Shown piece by piece: positions 45,201-57,538 of a stretch of 64,000 nt of DNA (position 1 is its first letter; the number at the start of each line of letters is the position of its first letter). The position numbers were made by a program, and so were the translations under genes. Where the stretch lies: NCBI RefSeq assembly GCF_018294505.1, contig NC_057797.1, positions 123,137,116 through 123,201,115 on the forward strand, in the 5' to 3' direction. The notes under the pieces are model-generated. The model searched no databases. It saw only the letters and a list, made by a program, of their open reading frames with translations, and was not told where the DNA came from. Source of the DNA: Triticum aestivum (Eukaryota; Streptophyta; Magnoliopsida; Poales; Poaceae).

Positions 45201-48200
45201 TGTGACGCCCCCGATTTAATCGTACACTAATCATGCATGCAAATGTGTACAATCAAGATCAGGGACTCACGGGAAGATATCACAACACAACTCTAAAACA
45301 TAAATAAGTCATACAAGCATCATAATACAAGCCAGGGGCCTCGAGGGCTCGAATACAAGTGCTCGATCATAGACGAGTCTGCTGAAGCAACAATATCTGA
45401 GTACAGACATAAGTTAAACAAGTTTGCCTTAAGAAGGCTAGCACAAACTGGGATACAGATCGAAAGAGGCGCAGGCCTCCTGCCTGGGATCCTCCTAACT
45501 ACTCCTGGACGTCGTCAGCGGGCTGCACGTAGTAGGGGCACCTCCGGTGTAGTAGGGGTCATCGTCGACGGTGGCGTCTGGCTCCTGAACTCCAGCATCT
45601 GGTTGCGACAACCAGAAAGAAAGGAAAAGGGAAAAAAAGGAGGGAGAAAGCAACCGTGAGTACTCATCCAAAGTACTCGCAAGCAAGGAACTACACTACA
45701 TATGCATGGGTATATGTGTAAGGAGGCCATATCAGTGGACTGAACTGCAGAATGCCAGAATAAGAGGGGGATAGCTAATCCTGTCGAAGACTACGCTTCT
45801 GGCAGCCTCCGTCTTGCAGCATGTAGGAGAGAGTAGATTGAAGTCCTCCAAGTAGCATCTTCAAGTAGCATCTCCAAGCAGCATCTCCAAGTAGCATCGC
45901 ATAGCATAACCCTACCCGGCGATCCTCCTCTCGTCGCCCTGTAGAAAAGCGATCACCGGGTTGTCTGTGGAACTTGGAAGGGTGTGTTTTATTAAGTTTC
46001 CGGTTCTAGTTGTCATAAGGTCAAGGTACAACTCCAAGTCGTCCTGTTACCGAAGATCACGGCTATTCGAATAGATTAACTTCCCTGCAGGGGTGCACCA
46101 ACTTACCCAACACGCTTGATCCCATTTGGCCGGACACACTTTCCTGGGTCATGCCCGGCCGCGGAAGATCAACACGTCGCAGCCGCACCTAGGCACAACA
46201 GAGAGGCCAGCACGCCGGTCTAAACCTAAGCGCGCAGGGGTCTGGGCCCATCGCCCTGAGCACACCTGCGCGTTGCGTGGGCGGCCGGAAGCAGACCTAG
46301 CCTAGCAGGCGTTCCAGTCCAATCCGGCGTGCGCCGCTCCGTCGCTGACGTGTGAAGTGCTTCGGCTGATACCACGACGTCGGGATACCCATAACTACTC
46401 CCACGTAGATGGTTAGTGCGTATAGGCTCGTAGCCAACTCAGATCAAATACCAAGATCTCGTTAAGCGTGTTAAGTATTCGCGAACGCTGAACAGGGCCA
46501 GGCCCACCTCTCTCCTAGGCGGTCTTAACCTGCCTTGTCGCTCCGCCACAAAGATCCACACAGAGGGCCGTCGGGACAAAGGTCCTTTCAGCCCCCAATC
46601 CGTGAATCACTCGCGGGTACTCTTCGAGCTGACCCGACTTTAGTCACCATCTGTATAGTATGTATGTATGTATAGTATATACCCGTGATCACCTCCCGAG
46701 TGATCACGGCCCAATAGTATAACAAGGCAGACCGACAAGAATGTAGGGCCAATGATGATAAACTAGCATCCTATACTAAGCATTTAGGATTGCAGGTAAG
46801 GTATCAACAGGTGTAGCAACAATGTCAGGCTATGCATCAGAATAGGATCAACGGAAAGCAGTAACAGGCTACACTACTCTAATGCAAGCAGTATAGAAGA
46901 GAATAGGCGATATCTGGTGATCAAGGGGGGGGGGCTTGCCTGGTTGCTCTGGCAAGAGAGAGGGGTCGTCAACTCCGTAGTCGAACTGGTCAGCAGTAGC
47001 GTCGGTCTCGTAGTTTACCGGAGAGAAGAGGGGGAAGAAATAATGAATACAGAGCAAACAAAGCACCACAAAATATATCAAGGCAATACGCGGTGTTCGG
47101 TGTGCCCTAACGCGGTAGTAGGTGATACCGGTGAAGGGGGGAAAACCCCCGGGAAAGTATTCCCGGTGTTTCGTGTTTTCGGGCAGAGGAGCCGGAGGGG
47201 GGAAAGTTGCGGGTTCGATAGGTTAGGGGTGTGTGGCGGACGAACGGACCGCGTATCCGGATTCGTCTCGTTGTTCTGAACAACTTTCATGTTGAAAATA
47301 TTTTAATCCGAGTTACGGATTAAAAGATATGATTTTTTAAAGATTTTATTAATTTCTGGAATTTAATCAATTAATTATTTAATTCGAAAAATGGAATTAT
47401 GACATCAGCATGATGTCATGCTGACGTCAGCAGTCAGCGTTGACCGTTGACCTGGTCAACCTGACATGTGGGGTCCGCATGTCATAGACTGAACAGGCTA
47501 ATCAGGTTTTAATTAAGTTAACTAGTGATTAGATTAATTTAATCAGGATTAGTTAAGTTAATTAATTCTTTAGTTAATTAATTAATATTTTAATTTTTAT
47601 TATTTATTTATTATTTTCTTTTACATTTTCTGTTAAAACGTTATATGCGTTGGGCCCCTCTGGTCAGTGGCACAGAGGCCCTAGCAGGTCGGGCCAACGG
47701 GCACCGATAACGGGCGGGGGCGTCGGACGCGCCCGAGCGGGCGCACGCCCAGTACTGGTGGACCCGGCAGGGCACCGGTGCAGGGGAGGTCAGTGGCCAT
47801 GGCGAGGCCATTGCCGGAGCAGGGTCCGGCCGACGGCGGCGACGGGACTACAGAGGCGGGGCGGAGTGTAGTGGCCGGACGCGGCCACGACGGGCGCGCG
47901 CGGGCAGGCGGGTAGGGCCGTGGGGAGCGGCGGTGCTCGGCGGGAGTGGCGGTGGTGAGCACGAGCGACCGCGGGGAGGAGCAACAGCGGGGGTTGGCGC
48001 GCGCGGCCATGGCAGGGCTTGCGTGGTCGCGGGCGAGGGAGAGAGAGGAGGGGCGCGTGCTCACATCGAGGAGTAGGGCAATTGGCAGCGGGGGTCGAGG
48101 GGGGTGACGGGGACGACGTCCGCGGAGAGGAGGCAGGCTGGCGGCGCAGCTCCGGCGAGTGCGTCGAGTGGCGGGGGCGAGGCGGTGATGGACGGCGACG

Positions 48201-48869
48201 GATCCTAGGCGACGCGGGGCTCCAGGCGACGGTGGTGGCACACGACGACGACGAGCGGGTGCGGCTCGGTGATGAGTGGAAGACAGAGAGGATAGGAGGA
48301 CGTGGGGTCCGGTGGGTGGCGCCGGTGAACGGCGAGACGGCGGGGACGAGCCGGGGCATCGGCGTCGGGTGCCCCATTCCCGATCCAGATTCGGGGGAAG
48401 CAGAGGGGGAGTGGGATCGTGGGGGGGGGTGGGGAGTGAGGTGGGTCGTGGGTTAGGGTTTCCTCCCTCGTGGGGATATGGAGGGAGTGGGTCGGCCGGC
48501 TGGGCCAGTCGGCTGGGCCTTTGCCCAGTTGGGCTGGCCAGCTGGGCCTCAGATGGCCCAGTGGGGGGGGGGCGCCTCCTTTTGTTTTTAGTTAGATTTG
48601 TCTTTTCCTTTTTTTTCATTTTTCTGTTTTATTTCATTTTAATATATTTAGACATTTTCAAAAAGGGTGTTCGTTGCACTATAATCACCTAGGCATTTAA
48701 CTGCACACTCCGAACATTTTAGTTTAATATTTTGAAAACTTTGTCGTTTGACATTAATTTGAATCTGAATTTGAAAAGGTTTCGAAACATTGCGAGGTTA
48801 GCAACAGTAAGAGTGGTGACGTGGCATCATTAACAGAGGTTACTGTAGCTTGATTATCCGGGCGTCACA
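45201..48869 (-). mobile_element. Solo LTR F (3669 bp), Tekay-type gypsy
   Basis: Termini are the perfect 10-bp inverted pair tgtgacgccc / gggcgtcaca. Perfect duplications ctgtg flank it (45196-45200 and 48870-48874), and removing it restores the Maximus LTR. The size and TG...CA ends resemble the 3-kb LTR of element G, although the sequence differs. Minus orientation is inferred from an AAACCCTAACCC leader-like stretch near 48470 followed (on that strand) by a GC-rich region (about 47640-48560). Frames there (for example 48619-47681) are low-complexity and not credible genes. Confidence 0.85.
45850..45901. repeat. 13-bp tandem repeat, four units
   Basis: The unit aagtagcatctcc is repeated four times with single substitutions, inside solo LTR F. 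Confidence 0.85.
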
Positions 48870-49833
48870 CTGTGACAATTGTACGTCTGGTTAGGGAGGC
48901 TGAAATTTAACTCAGAAGACCGCGTCTTCACCTTATTCCCCTTGAGGTAAGGACACGCAGTCCTTGCCCAATCACTCTGGTAAGTCTTCAAGGTAGACTT
49001 CCAAACCTTCACAGACTTCGTTCACTGGCAATCCACAATGACTCTTTGATGCTTAGAACACGACGCCTAACCGGCTGGAGGATTCATAGTCCTCAAGTGT
49101 AACAACTCTTCAGATCGTGCAGACAGAAAGACTTCAGTGATGCCTAGCACTCTTTGGCTCTGGGTGTTTTGGGCTTTGTCCTCGCAAGGATCTCTCTCTC
49201 AAATTCTTCGAAGGTGGGTTGCTCTCAAATGACAAAAGCCGTGTACTAACTCTGAGCAGCCACCAATTTATGGTGTAGGGAGTGGGCTATTTATAGCTAG
49301 GAGGCAACCCGACCTGACTTGTCCGAAAAGACCCTAGTTCACTAAGGAACTGACACGTGTCCAACAGTCAGATTTTAAACACACGCGACAACTTGACTTG
49401 GGCTACAAGTTAAGATGACTCATCCAACTCTGGATAAGATTTGCTCTCATTGTCTTCGCTTGAAGACGTAGGATTTAGTTGAGCATCACATTAGTCACTC
49501 TGACTTTGTTCACTTGGACCCCACTTAACAATACGGTGGTTCCTATGACTCAACAAAGAAGAAAAGGAACTATGAAACAACTATGTCTTCGCACTCCATA
49601 GTCTTCACGTGATGTCTTCTCATGTCATAGTCTTCAATGTGAATATCTTCATAGACCAGCATTGTCTTCAGTGTCTTCACACATTTTTAGGGGTCGTCTC
49701 TGGTAGGTAAACCGAATCAATGAGGGACTAATTCCTGTGTTATCCTGCAATTCTCACAAACACATTAGGCCCTCAACCAAGTTTGTCGTCAATACTCCAA
49801 AACCAACTAGGGGTGGCACTAGGTGCACTTACA

Positions 49834-49847
49834 ATCTCTCCCTTTTT
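49834..49847 (-). other. Polypurine tract of element D
   Basis: On the minus strand aaaaagggagagat lies directly before the 3' LTR start tgtaagtgc. Confidence 0.8.
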
Positions 49848-50336
49848 GGTGATTGATGACAAACTGGTTGAAGTTTTCAATGGGTATAAAAGTATGTGAC
49901 ACTTAAGAACTCATGCATTGTCTTCATAAGTAGCAAAAGGCTCCCCCTGAAGATGTGCATATAAGTAGTTTGCTTTTGAATGCAAATGCACATGGCAGGT
50001 TTTACTTTGTGGAGATCCTCTTCAACTTATGAAGACAATTCATCATGCATATAAAGATATAACGAAGATAATGACATGCATAATGAAAAATGGACATATG
50101 CGAAATGACTTAATGTGGAATTTATCATCGCATCACAAAGTAGTAGAAAAAGTAGCAAAAGACCATCGAGTTTAAGTGTTACAACCCAAAGAACCAAATG
50201 TATCAAAAGACGAGAGTTGTAAACACTTGGCAAAAATAGTGCAACCACCCATAAGGACCCGTTTGAAGACTATCAACTCATATGCTTCTCCCCCTTTTGT
50301 CAGTAATGACCAAAAAGGTTTGAAGACATAGAGTAT
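49848..50336 (-). other. Element D region between the third-ORF stop and purine tract
   Basis: No gene is seen. The sequence is A/T-rich, with gaagac repeats typical of this element family. Confidence 0.5.
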
Positions 50337-53300
50337 CTACTCGTCCCCATTAGGAGTAGACGAAGTTGCAGGGTCGAAGTTGGAGTTCAGTGGTGCAGAA
50401 GGGCCTGGTGCAGTGTCGAGATGCAGTGAAGCCATGGTTGGTGAAGTGGCGCCAACTTCTTCAGCGACGACTCTCGCAACAACAGTTGCAGCCGAAGACG
50501 AGTACTCAGAATCTTCTATTGATGGAGTGTGGCGCCATCTTGCATTCCGTGGAGGTCTGGAATCAAATTTGAAACCCTCAGCAAAGCCATCTCCGCGAAG
50601 ATCTTCTTCAGGGCATAGTAGTGTGAGACTCTTCCAGGACTGCCGACAGGCTTCATGGGCAATGAACGAGATCTTGGTGGCCAAGTTTCTGATGTGATTG
50701 ACGTCCACCAAGATACTTTGCAGCTGACGCTTTATCCAATCATGATGCTTATCCTACTTCTGATGTAAGGACACAAGAAGCTCTCGGTCAATGAGTGCAT
50801 GAGAACACTTCCGAGGCCTTTGAGCAATTGTACTGTCAGTGGCTTTGGTGTTTGCATGATGAGGCACACGTATATTTCCAGCCAGAGGATAAGCAAGAGT
50901 TGCAGCATTGGGGACATGAATTCCTTCTATTGGTTGCGTGAAGCTTTGATGATCAACATTATGAAGATATAGAGGCTCCTTGGCAGGCTCTGGTAGATGG
51001 CTTCAATGGACAGATCAACCTCAGGTAGGAAGACAAGATGGTTGCGCGCTGAGGGTTGATAGTCAACAGTAAAGTGGAGCTTGATCAGGCGCATCACCCA
51101 TGGAGCATAAAACTTCAGGCCAAACAGATCAGTCCCAGATGCAACCAGTTGTCTGATGAAGAAATCCTAGGTGTTGAATCTGATGCCATTGATGATGTAA
51201 AACAGCAAATTCTTCATGGCTCCTTCAAGTTTGGCTTTAGAAGTATATCCCTTGATTGGCCATAGAGTACGCCTCAGAATATGATATATCGTGCGGGGCA
51301 AGTACTCGAGGTCTTTGACGAAGAACTCTTTGGGGTATTCGGCATCTTGGGGCAGTGGCTTCATCATGCTGAGCATCTCGCTCATATTGGATTCATGCCT
51401 CTAGAAGACACTCTGTAGTTCATCGCGATGATGTTGACAACCAGGCTCATAGAAGTCGCATGGAGTGGGCAGGGATGTTTGCTCGATGATGTCTTGAGCT
51501 TTGGCTTCATGATGCACATCTCCTGTCATCCACTCAAGAACCCATGTCTTAGGATCCCTGTTGTAGCCGCGAATATGAAGTTTTGCATAGAATTGTAGCA
51601 GCAGTTCTTCATTCCAGTGCTCCTTGTCCGTAACGAATGGCAGAAGACCAACCTCCCTGAAACAGTCAAGGGCTTCTTCAAGACAGGGCAGCCCCGCAAT
51701 GCCTTCACAATCAAGGCGCATGTGTGGAAAGATATGCCCCTGATTGTATAGAATGCAGGAGTAGTAGTTGTGATGCTGATAGCTCCAGAATCGATCGGAT
51801 GAGATCTTTGGCTTCGAGTATGGATTCTTGGCGCTATCAAAGAAGGTATTGTGTGCCCTGAAGCTATTCACTTTGAACGATCCCGGGGATGTGGCAGCAC
51901 CTAGAAGCCTTGGTAGCCTGGGCTTTGGCTTCTGAACTTGTGGCCTCTACTCCACATGATAGTAATATTGAGGTCCGGGAGCAGTGGGAGGCACCATGAT
52001 GGGCCATCGAACTGTGACAAGTTCACCACGATTATAGGCCTGTTCAATGGTGTGAGTCCTTGGAGGTGGAACAGTGGCTTCAGCATTCACAATGGCTTCA
52101 GGTTGTACTTGAGCTTCAGGCACCACATTAGCTTCAGGTTCCACATTGGCTTTAGGCGCCACATTGTCTTCAGCCATGATAGTGTCATTGGCTTCAACAT
52201 CATTGTTTGTGGCATCCTTAGTAGTTTCAACCTCCGTCTGTTCAATAACAGGAGGGTCGGGCATAGACTCATTCTCCTCGAGAATGACTTGGTCAACAAC
52301 AGGGGGTGTAGAAAGTTTTTCTTCTTCTCTTGTTTCTTCATTTTCTTCATCGGCTGATGCAACCGGAATGTCTCCAACAGCTTTAGCTATAGACTCGGAG
52401 ACATTCACAGTTGGGGTGGCTTCAGGAAACACTTGACGTGCTACCGAGCTTTGTTGCACTTCCCTTTCTGGAATGCTTAACATGGTGACCTGTGGCCTTT
52501 GCGAAGCCTGCAAAAAGCGAGCGACGCCTGTGGTGACGGAGAGGTCTATACCATGTAGCTATTAGTGTCAAGCACCAGAGTGGTGACTTGAGGTGTTGGA
52601 GTTCTGGGTGTCTTCATGAATGGGGGTGTCTTGTTGAGGGCGATCGGCCCACGAATCATCCTGAGTGATTGGCGTCAGGGGACGACCAATACTGATGAGT
52701 TCACTGTTTATAAGAACAGGCGATGATACCACTTGATGCTCAAGTTGAGGAAGGACTTCATCATCTTCAACATTGTCTTCACGCCCAATGTCTTCATCTG
52801 TGATGGGGTCAACAACTGGAACTTCTTCATCTTCAGGAGGCTCTATGAAAGCAGGCTCATGGATCACGAGGCGACGTTCTTGGTTGGTGGAGGATGGACG
52901 GGAAACGGAAATGGGCTCAACAACAAGGGGCTCATAGGTCGCAACACGCTCTTTCTTGGAAGACTTTGTCTTCAATTACTTCTTCGATGGTGCATCATCA
53001 GAAGTGTTCTTGTGCTTGCGCTTCCTGGCATCAGCTTTAGTAGCCCTTGTCTTCTTCAGTTCTGAAGCTCCTGAGGGGACCTTAGGATTCGAACCTGTCT
53101 TGCTGGCGGGGAAGACAATGCGAGGTTCTTCTTGCCTTGGTGCTTCAGTTCGGGCCGCAGCAGACTTCTTTGTTGGCTTGGCAGCCATCTTAGGGTCGAT
53201 GCCAGGACGGCCAAGAGCCTTGCGCTTCTCAGCCTCATTGTGTGTTTGAACACATTTCTGCACAAAGTACTTCATACGCTCTCTTGAACCTTTAGCTTCT

Positions 53301-54510
53301 TCACGCTTCATGTGAAACTATTCCTTGAGCTCATGCAACATCTTCTTGAAGATATGAACATCTGCCATGCTGAGCTTGGCCATGTTCTTCTTGAAGTGAG
53401 CCTTCTCATAGTCAATTTTGTTCTTGAGCTCAACAATCTTTTGAGCCAAGGCCAACTCATTAGCAATGGCTCCGTGGAAGGTGATGTTGATGTCCACTAG
53501 CAGTTGAAGATCATCAATGCCGATGCTCTTGTCATCAAACCACTCGTCGATGAAGTTGTTCAGAATGTCCACATCAAAGAGAGGCAGATCGTTGAAGATC
53601 CCCGCCTCTTGCTTGCTCTTTATCAGCTACTCAAGGGCATCATCACCAAGATCTTCATCACTGGATAGGTCAATGGTGTCTTCTTCGTTCCTGAGAACGA
53701 CAACTAGAGTCAGTTCATGCCCAGAAATCTTCTTGGGCTTCTTGGCTTTCTTGGTCTTCTCGGTCTTCTTGGAGACACGAGACAAGTCTTCAGACTGCAC
53801 AATGGCTTCAGGAGGTGCAGTTGCCAATGGCTTCATAGTCGAAGCTTTTGGAGTGGCAAAGGGCTTCGAAGCTTTTGTCTTCTTAGTCTTCGGCTTCGGT
53901 GGTGCTGGCGCAAATTCAGAGTCTGCGTCATCAGCAGAGTGCTCCACCGTAGCCCCCTGTACAACTATATGAGAGAGAAGGCCATCGAAGTTGTAGAAGG
54001 GGCCGATGACATTTGGATTGGCATCGCGTGTGCCATCAGCCCTTGGAGCAGGCAGATGGGCCAGGGTTGAAGTTGAGGCCAAACTCCTTGTTTTTGACAG
54101 CGGACTCCTTGGCAAATTCATAGTTGTGTTTGAAAAGATTGTCTTCACGACACCATATCATTGATGATGGGTCAGCATTCTCTGGCTTCGGTCCTCGGAC
54201 CATGCATGGGTAGAAGCCTTGAGCAATGGCTTCAGGCTTGGACTTGGGCTGCAGATTTCTGTATAGAATATCTCCCCATGGGCGCTTGATAGCGTTCTTT
54301 TCAGCATATTCAGTAGTCACAAATCTCTATTTGAACCATTCTTCTGCCCAATATCTTCGAATCCATTGGATTCTGTTCTTGCACTGGTTTTAGCTTTCCT
54401 CGGGATCTGACTTGTACAGCTCAAACAGATCTGAAGGTAAATCCTTAGCTGTATCTCCACGACACTGCCTGCCGCCCTTTCCAGTTGATTACTTTGTTGC
54501 CATTGTATTC
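50337..54510 (-). pseudogene. Third ORF (env-position) of element D
   Basis: A chain of minus-strand frames runs to a TAG at 50339-50337, broken about ten times by stops and shifts. The original would be roughly 1300-1400 codons. N-terminal blocks shared with B are RIQWIRRYWAEEW, EYAEKNAIKRPWGDILYRN and NPNVIGPFYNFDGLLSH. Next come a lysine-rich segment (KPKTKKTKASK..., KKTEKTKKAKKPKK), an acidic patch (DLSSDEDLGDD), a helical region (53572-53318), another basic region (RKRKHKNTSDDAPSKK), a long proline/glutamate-rich low-complexity part (52975-51950), and a folded-looking C-terminal region with FWSYQHHNYYSCILYNQGHIFPHMRLDCEGI and WVLEWMTGDVHHEAKAQD (51871-51401). No clear transmembrane segment is visible. 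The env label rests on the SIRE lineage; the composition looks more like a nuclear or capsid-associated protein. Confidence 0.65.
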
Positions 54511-55036
54511 AAATTTAAAGGCTTAAATATAGTGAATGGCTTCCTTTTGTTGGCTAGAGAGGAACTAGCTTCAGGTGAGTGAATATGACGATGTAAGAAC
54601 TCTGCAAATGAATGCAGACTGTGAGAACCAAGGGATTCTCCCACGGACATGTACCTGTGACAACATTAGAGATGCGAGGGAAGGGGAAGAGGTCATATGC
54701 ATTCTCAGAAGATTTTGAAGATAAATCAGTTTGAAGACATTGACCTCATAGTGCGAAGACATTCACTTATTTGAAGAGTCGGTTCCAGATTTGTACGAAT
54801 CCATGAATAAGTACAAGTGAGGAATCTAACTAGTTATGAAGCATAAGTGAATATACTTGGCATGATATGAGATGCAGATGAGGGCAAATCCATATTTTCA
54901 AGTGAAGAAACCACTTTTGGTTGAAGTGGACGGATTCGACGAATCGAAAGACAGTAAAAAGTTAGATTTAATTACCGCTTGACGAACTGCTAGACGAGGT
55001 GGAGAGAGAGGCCGAGCAATTCAATCTCCCGTGCCC
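54511..55036 (-). other. Element D spacer before the third ORF
   Basis: It aligns with about 15300-15825 of element B and carries no intact frame. A short frame at 54762-54571 matches B's MSVGESLSS region only partly. Confidence 0.5.
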
Positions 55037-56621
55037 TGATACGTCTCCAACGTATCTATAATTTTTGATTGCTCCATGTTATATTATCTACTGTTTTGGA
55101 CATTATTGGGCTTTATTATCCACTTTTATATTATTTTTGGGACTAACCTATTAACCGGAGGTCTAGCCCAGAATTGTTGTTTTTTTTGCCTATTTTAGGG
55201 TTTCGAAGAAAAGGAATATCAAACGGAGTCCAAAAGGAATGAAACCTTCGGGAACATGATTTTCTCACCGAATAGAACTCAGGAGACTTGGACCCTACGT
55301 CAAGCCAATTAACAGGAGGCCACGAGGTAGGGGGCGCGCCTGCCCCCCCAGGCGCGCCCTCCACCCTCGTGGGCCCCCTATTGCTCCACCGACGTACTTC
55401 TTCCTCCTATATATATCCACGTACCCCCAAACGATCAGATATGGAGCCAAAAACCTAATTCCACCGCCGCAACTTTCTGTATCCACGAGATCCCATCTTG
55501 GGGCCTGTTCCAAAGCTCCGCCAGAGGGGGCATCGATCATGGAGGGCTTCTACATCATCATCCAAGCCCCTCCGATGAAGTGTGAGTAGTTTATTTGAGA
55601 CCTACAGGTCCATAGTTAGTAGCTAGATGGCTTCTTCTCTCTTTTTGGATCTCAATACAATGTTCCCCCCTCTCTCGTGGAGATCTATTCGACATAATCT
55701 TCTTTTTGCGGTGTGTTTGTTGAGACCGATGAATTGTGGGTTTATGATCCAGTCTATCTATGAATAATATTTGAATCTTCTCTGAATTCTTTTATGTATG
55801 ATTGGTTATCTTTGCAAGTCTCTTCGAATTATCAGTTTGGTTTGGCCTACTAGATTGGTTTTTCTTGCCATGGGAGAAGTGCTTAGCTTTGGGTTCGATC
55901 TTGTGGTGTCCTTTCCCAGTGACATAAGGGGTAGCAAGACACGTATTGTATCGTTGCCATCGAGGATAACAAGATAGTTTTTTTTATCATATTGCATGAA
56001 ATTATCCCTCTACATCATGTCATCTTGCTTAAGGCGTTACTCTGTTTTTAACTTAATACTCTAGATGCATGCTGGATAGCTGTCGATGAGTGGAGTAATA
56101 GTGGTAGATGCAGGCAGGAGTCAGTCTACTTGTCTCGGACGTGATGCCTATATACATGATCATACCTAGATATTCTCATAACTATGCTCAATTCTGTCAA
56201 TTGCTCAACAGTAATTTGTTCACCCACCATAGAATACTTATGCTCTTGAGAGAAGCCACTAGTGAAACCTATGGCCCCCGGGTCTCTTTCTCATCATATC
56301 AATCTCCATCACTTTATTATTGCTTTGCTTATTACTTTGCCTTTTATTTTTCACTTTGCATCTCTATACCAAAAATACCAAAAATATTATTTATCATCTC
56401 TATCAGATCTCACTTTCGTAAGTGACCGTGAAGGGATTGACAACCCCTAAGCGCGTTGGTTGCATTGAGCTATTGTTTTTGTGTAGGTACGAGGGACTCG
56501 CGCGTAGCCTCCTGCTGGATTGATACCGTGGTTCTCAAAAATTGAGGGAAATACTTACGCTACTTTGCTGCATCATCCTCTCCTCTTCGGGGAAATCCAA
56601 CGCAGTGCTCAAGAGGTAGCA
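55037..56621 (+). mobile_element. Solo LTR (1585 bp) in the element D spacer
   Basis: It begins tgatacgtctccaac and ends ctcaagaggtagca. Flanks are tgccc (55032-55036) and cgccc (56622-56626). Element B has cgccc at the uninterrupted site, so the left copy carries a C-to-T change at a CpG. U3 has ccacgagg (55320-55327), gggcgcgcc/ggcgcgccc (55332-55340 / 55351-55359), cctcgtgg (55365-55372) and a TATA run (tatatata) near 55408-55416. The first ~45 bp resemble element A's LTR, while U5 and the 3' terminus differ. Confidence 0.9.
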
Positions 56622-57538
56622 CGCCCTAACTTGGCGGCGGAAGATGCCTACGGAGGCGGCGGAGAGGACGAGGTCCACGGCCAGTGTGAGGACAATGTCG
56701 AAGAAGTCGTGGCAGCTAAGTGCTCCGTCTCCGGCGTCAACGCGAACTAGAAGAGGCACTAGGGTTTGTGCGAGGTGGAGAGGTGGAAGAAGAGATAATG
56801 ACCGCAGTGAGTTGTGTATTTATAAGGACAGGGAAGGCACAGCGTAATTACGCAGGTGCCCCTGGTAGTTCACATCTGAAGTACACGTGACATGCATGCA
56901 ACTTATTGAAAGTTGTTCCACGTTCCCACACGCGCCTGGATTGTCGGGTAGTCGTTCCGGCTTCTCCGGTTTTCACGCAAAAAGGATATGTCATTAAAAA
57001 TAGATTTAAATGTTTGTCTCTTTGTCTTCTGCTGACAAGGACTCAGAGAAGACAAATGACAAGTTTCAATAGAATGCATATGATTTGGATAGATATAATT
57101 TGAGGTAGAAGCACAAAAGAGGTTATGGTCCGATCACATTCACTTAGATCAAAAGAAGATTCAATCATGAAGACACAGCCATAAGTGAATGATGTAGAGG
57201 ACAGAACATGAGAATATTTATATATATCAGACAAAACCAACATTGAAAAGATAAACCTTGAAGTCAAATCAATGTTGAAGACAAATCAAATGTGAAGACT
57301 ATGCAATTTTGACGCCACATGAAACACCTCGAAAAGATTGTGGTGGTGGCGTTACCCACCGTATAGGAAGTATTAGACCCAGACACGACACACAATTATC
57401 GTGGCGCTCCGAAGTCAAATTCCACATTAATGTATTCACACTTAGAGTGTATGTCTTCATTGATTGAAGATATAAGTTACTTCATGTGTTGCACATCTAA
57501 GTCATCAACATGCATAAGCATTAGGATGTGTATCCTAA
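56622..57538 (-). other. Element D spacer between pol and the third ORF
   Basis: It is collinear with 15790-16348 plus 22960-23307 of element B, without B's insertion H. It includes the promoter module and a short hydrophobic frame (VDAGDGALSCHDFFDIVLTLAVDLVLSA) that is also open in B. Confidence 0.6.
56817..56898 (-). promoter_or_regulatory. TATA/RY/G-box promoter module upstream of the third ORF (element D)
   Basis: The minus strand has TATAAATA at 56824-56817, the RY palindrome catgcatg at 56891-56898 and a perfect G-box cacgtg at 56884-56889. B keeps the same order and spacing, with the G-box altered to cacatg. Confidence 0.55.

Larger units (their letters stand above)
44826..49833 (-). 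repeat. Element D 3' LTR, interrupted by solo LTR F
   Basis: LTR sequence occupies 44826-45200 and 48875-49833, together 1334 bp. It begins tgaaagtgctag and ends ggtgcacttaca. The left flank is gtagg (44821-44825). Confidence 0.92.

Noticed and set aside
47681..48619. 312-codon minus-strand frame, proline/arginine rich
   Set aside because: It lies in the GC-rich part of solo LTR F, where stops are rare. It has low-complexity composition, no domain, and overlapping open frames on both strands.
45201..48869. DNA transposon with 10-bp terminal inverted repeats
   Set aside because: TG...CA ends, a 5-bp duplication, the size and an LTR-like promoter layout fit a solo LTR. Short inverted termini are normal for LTRs.
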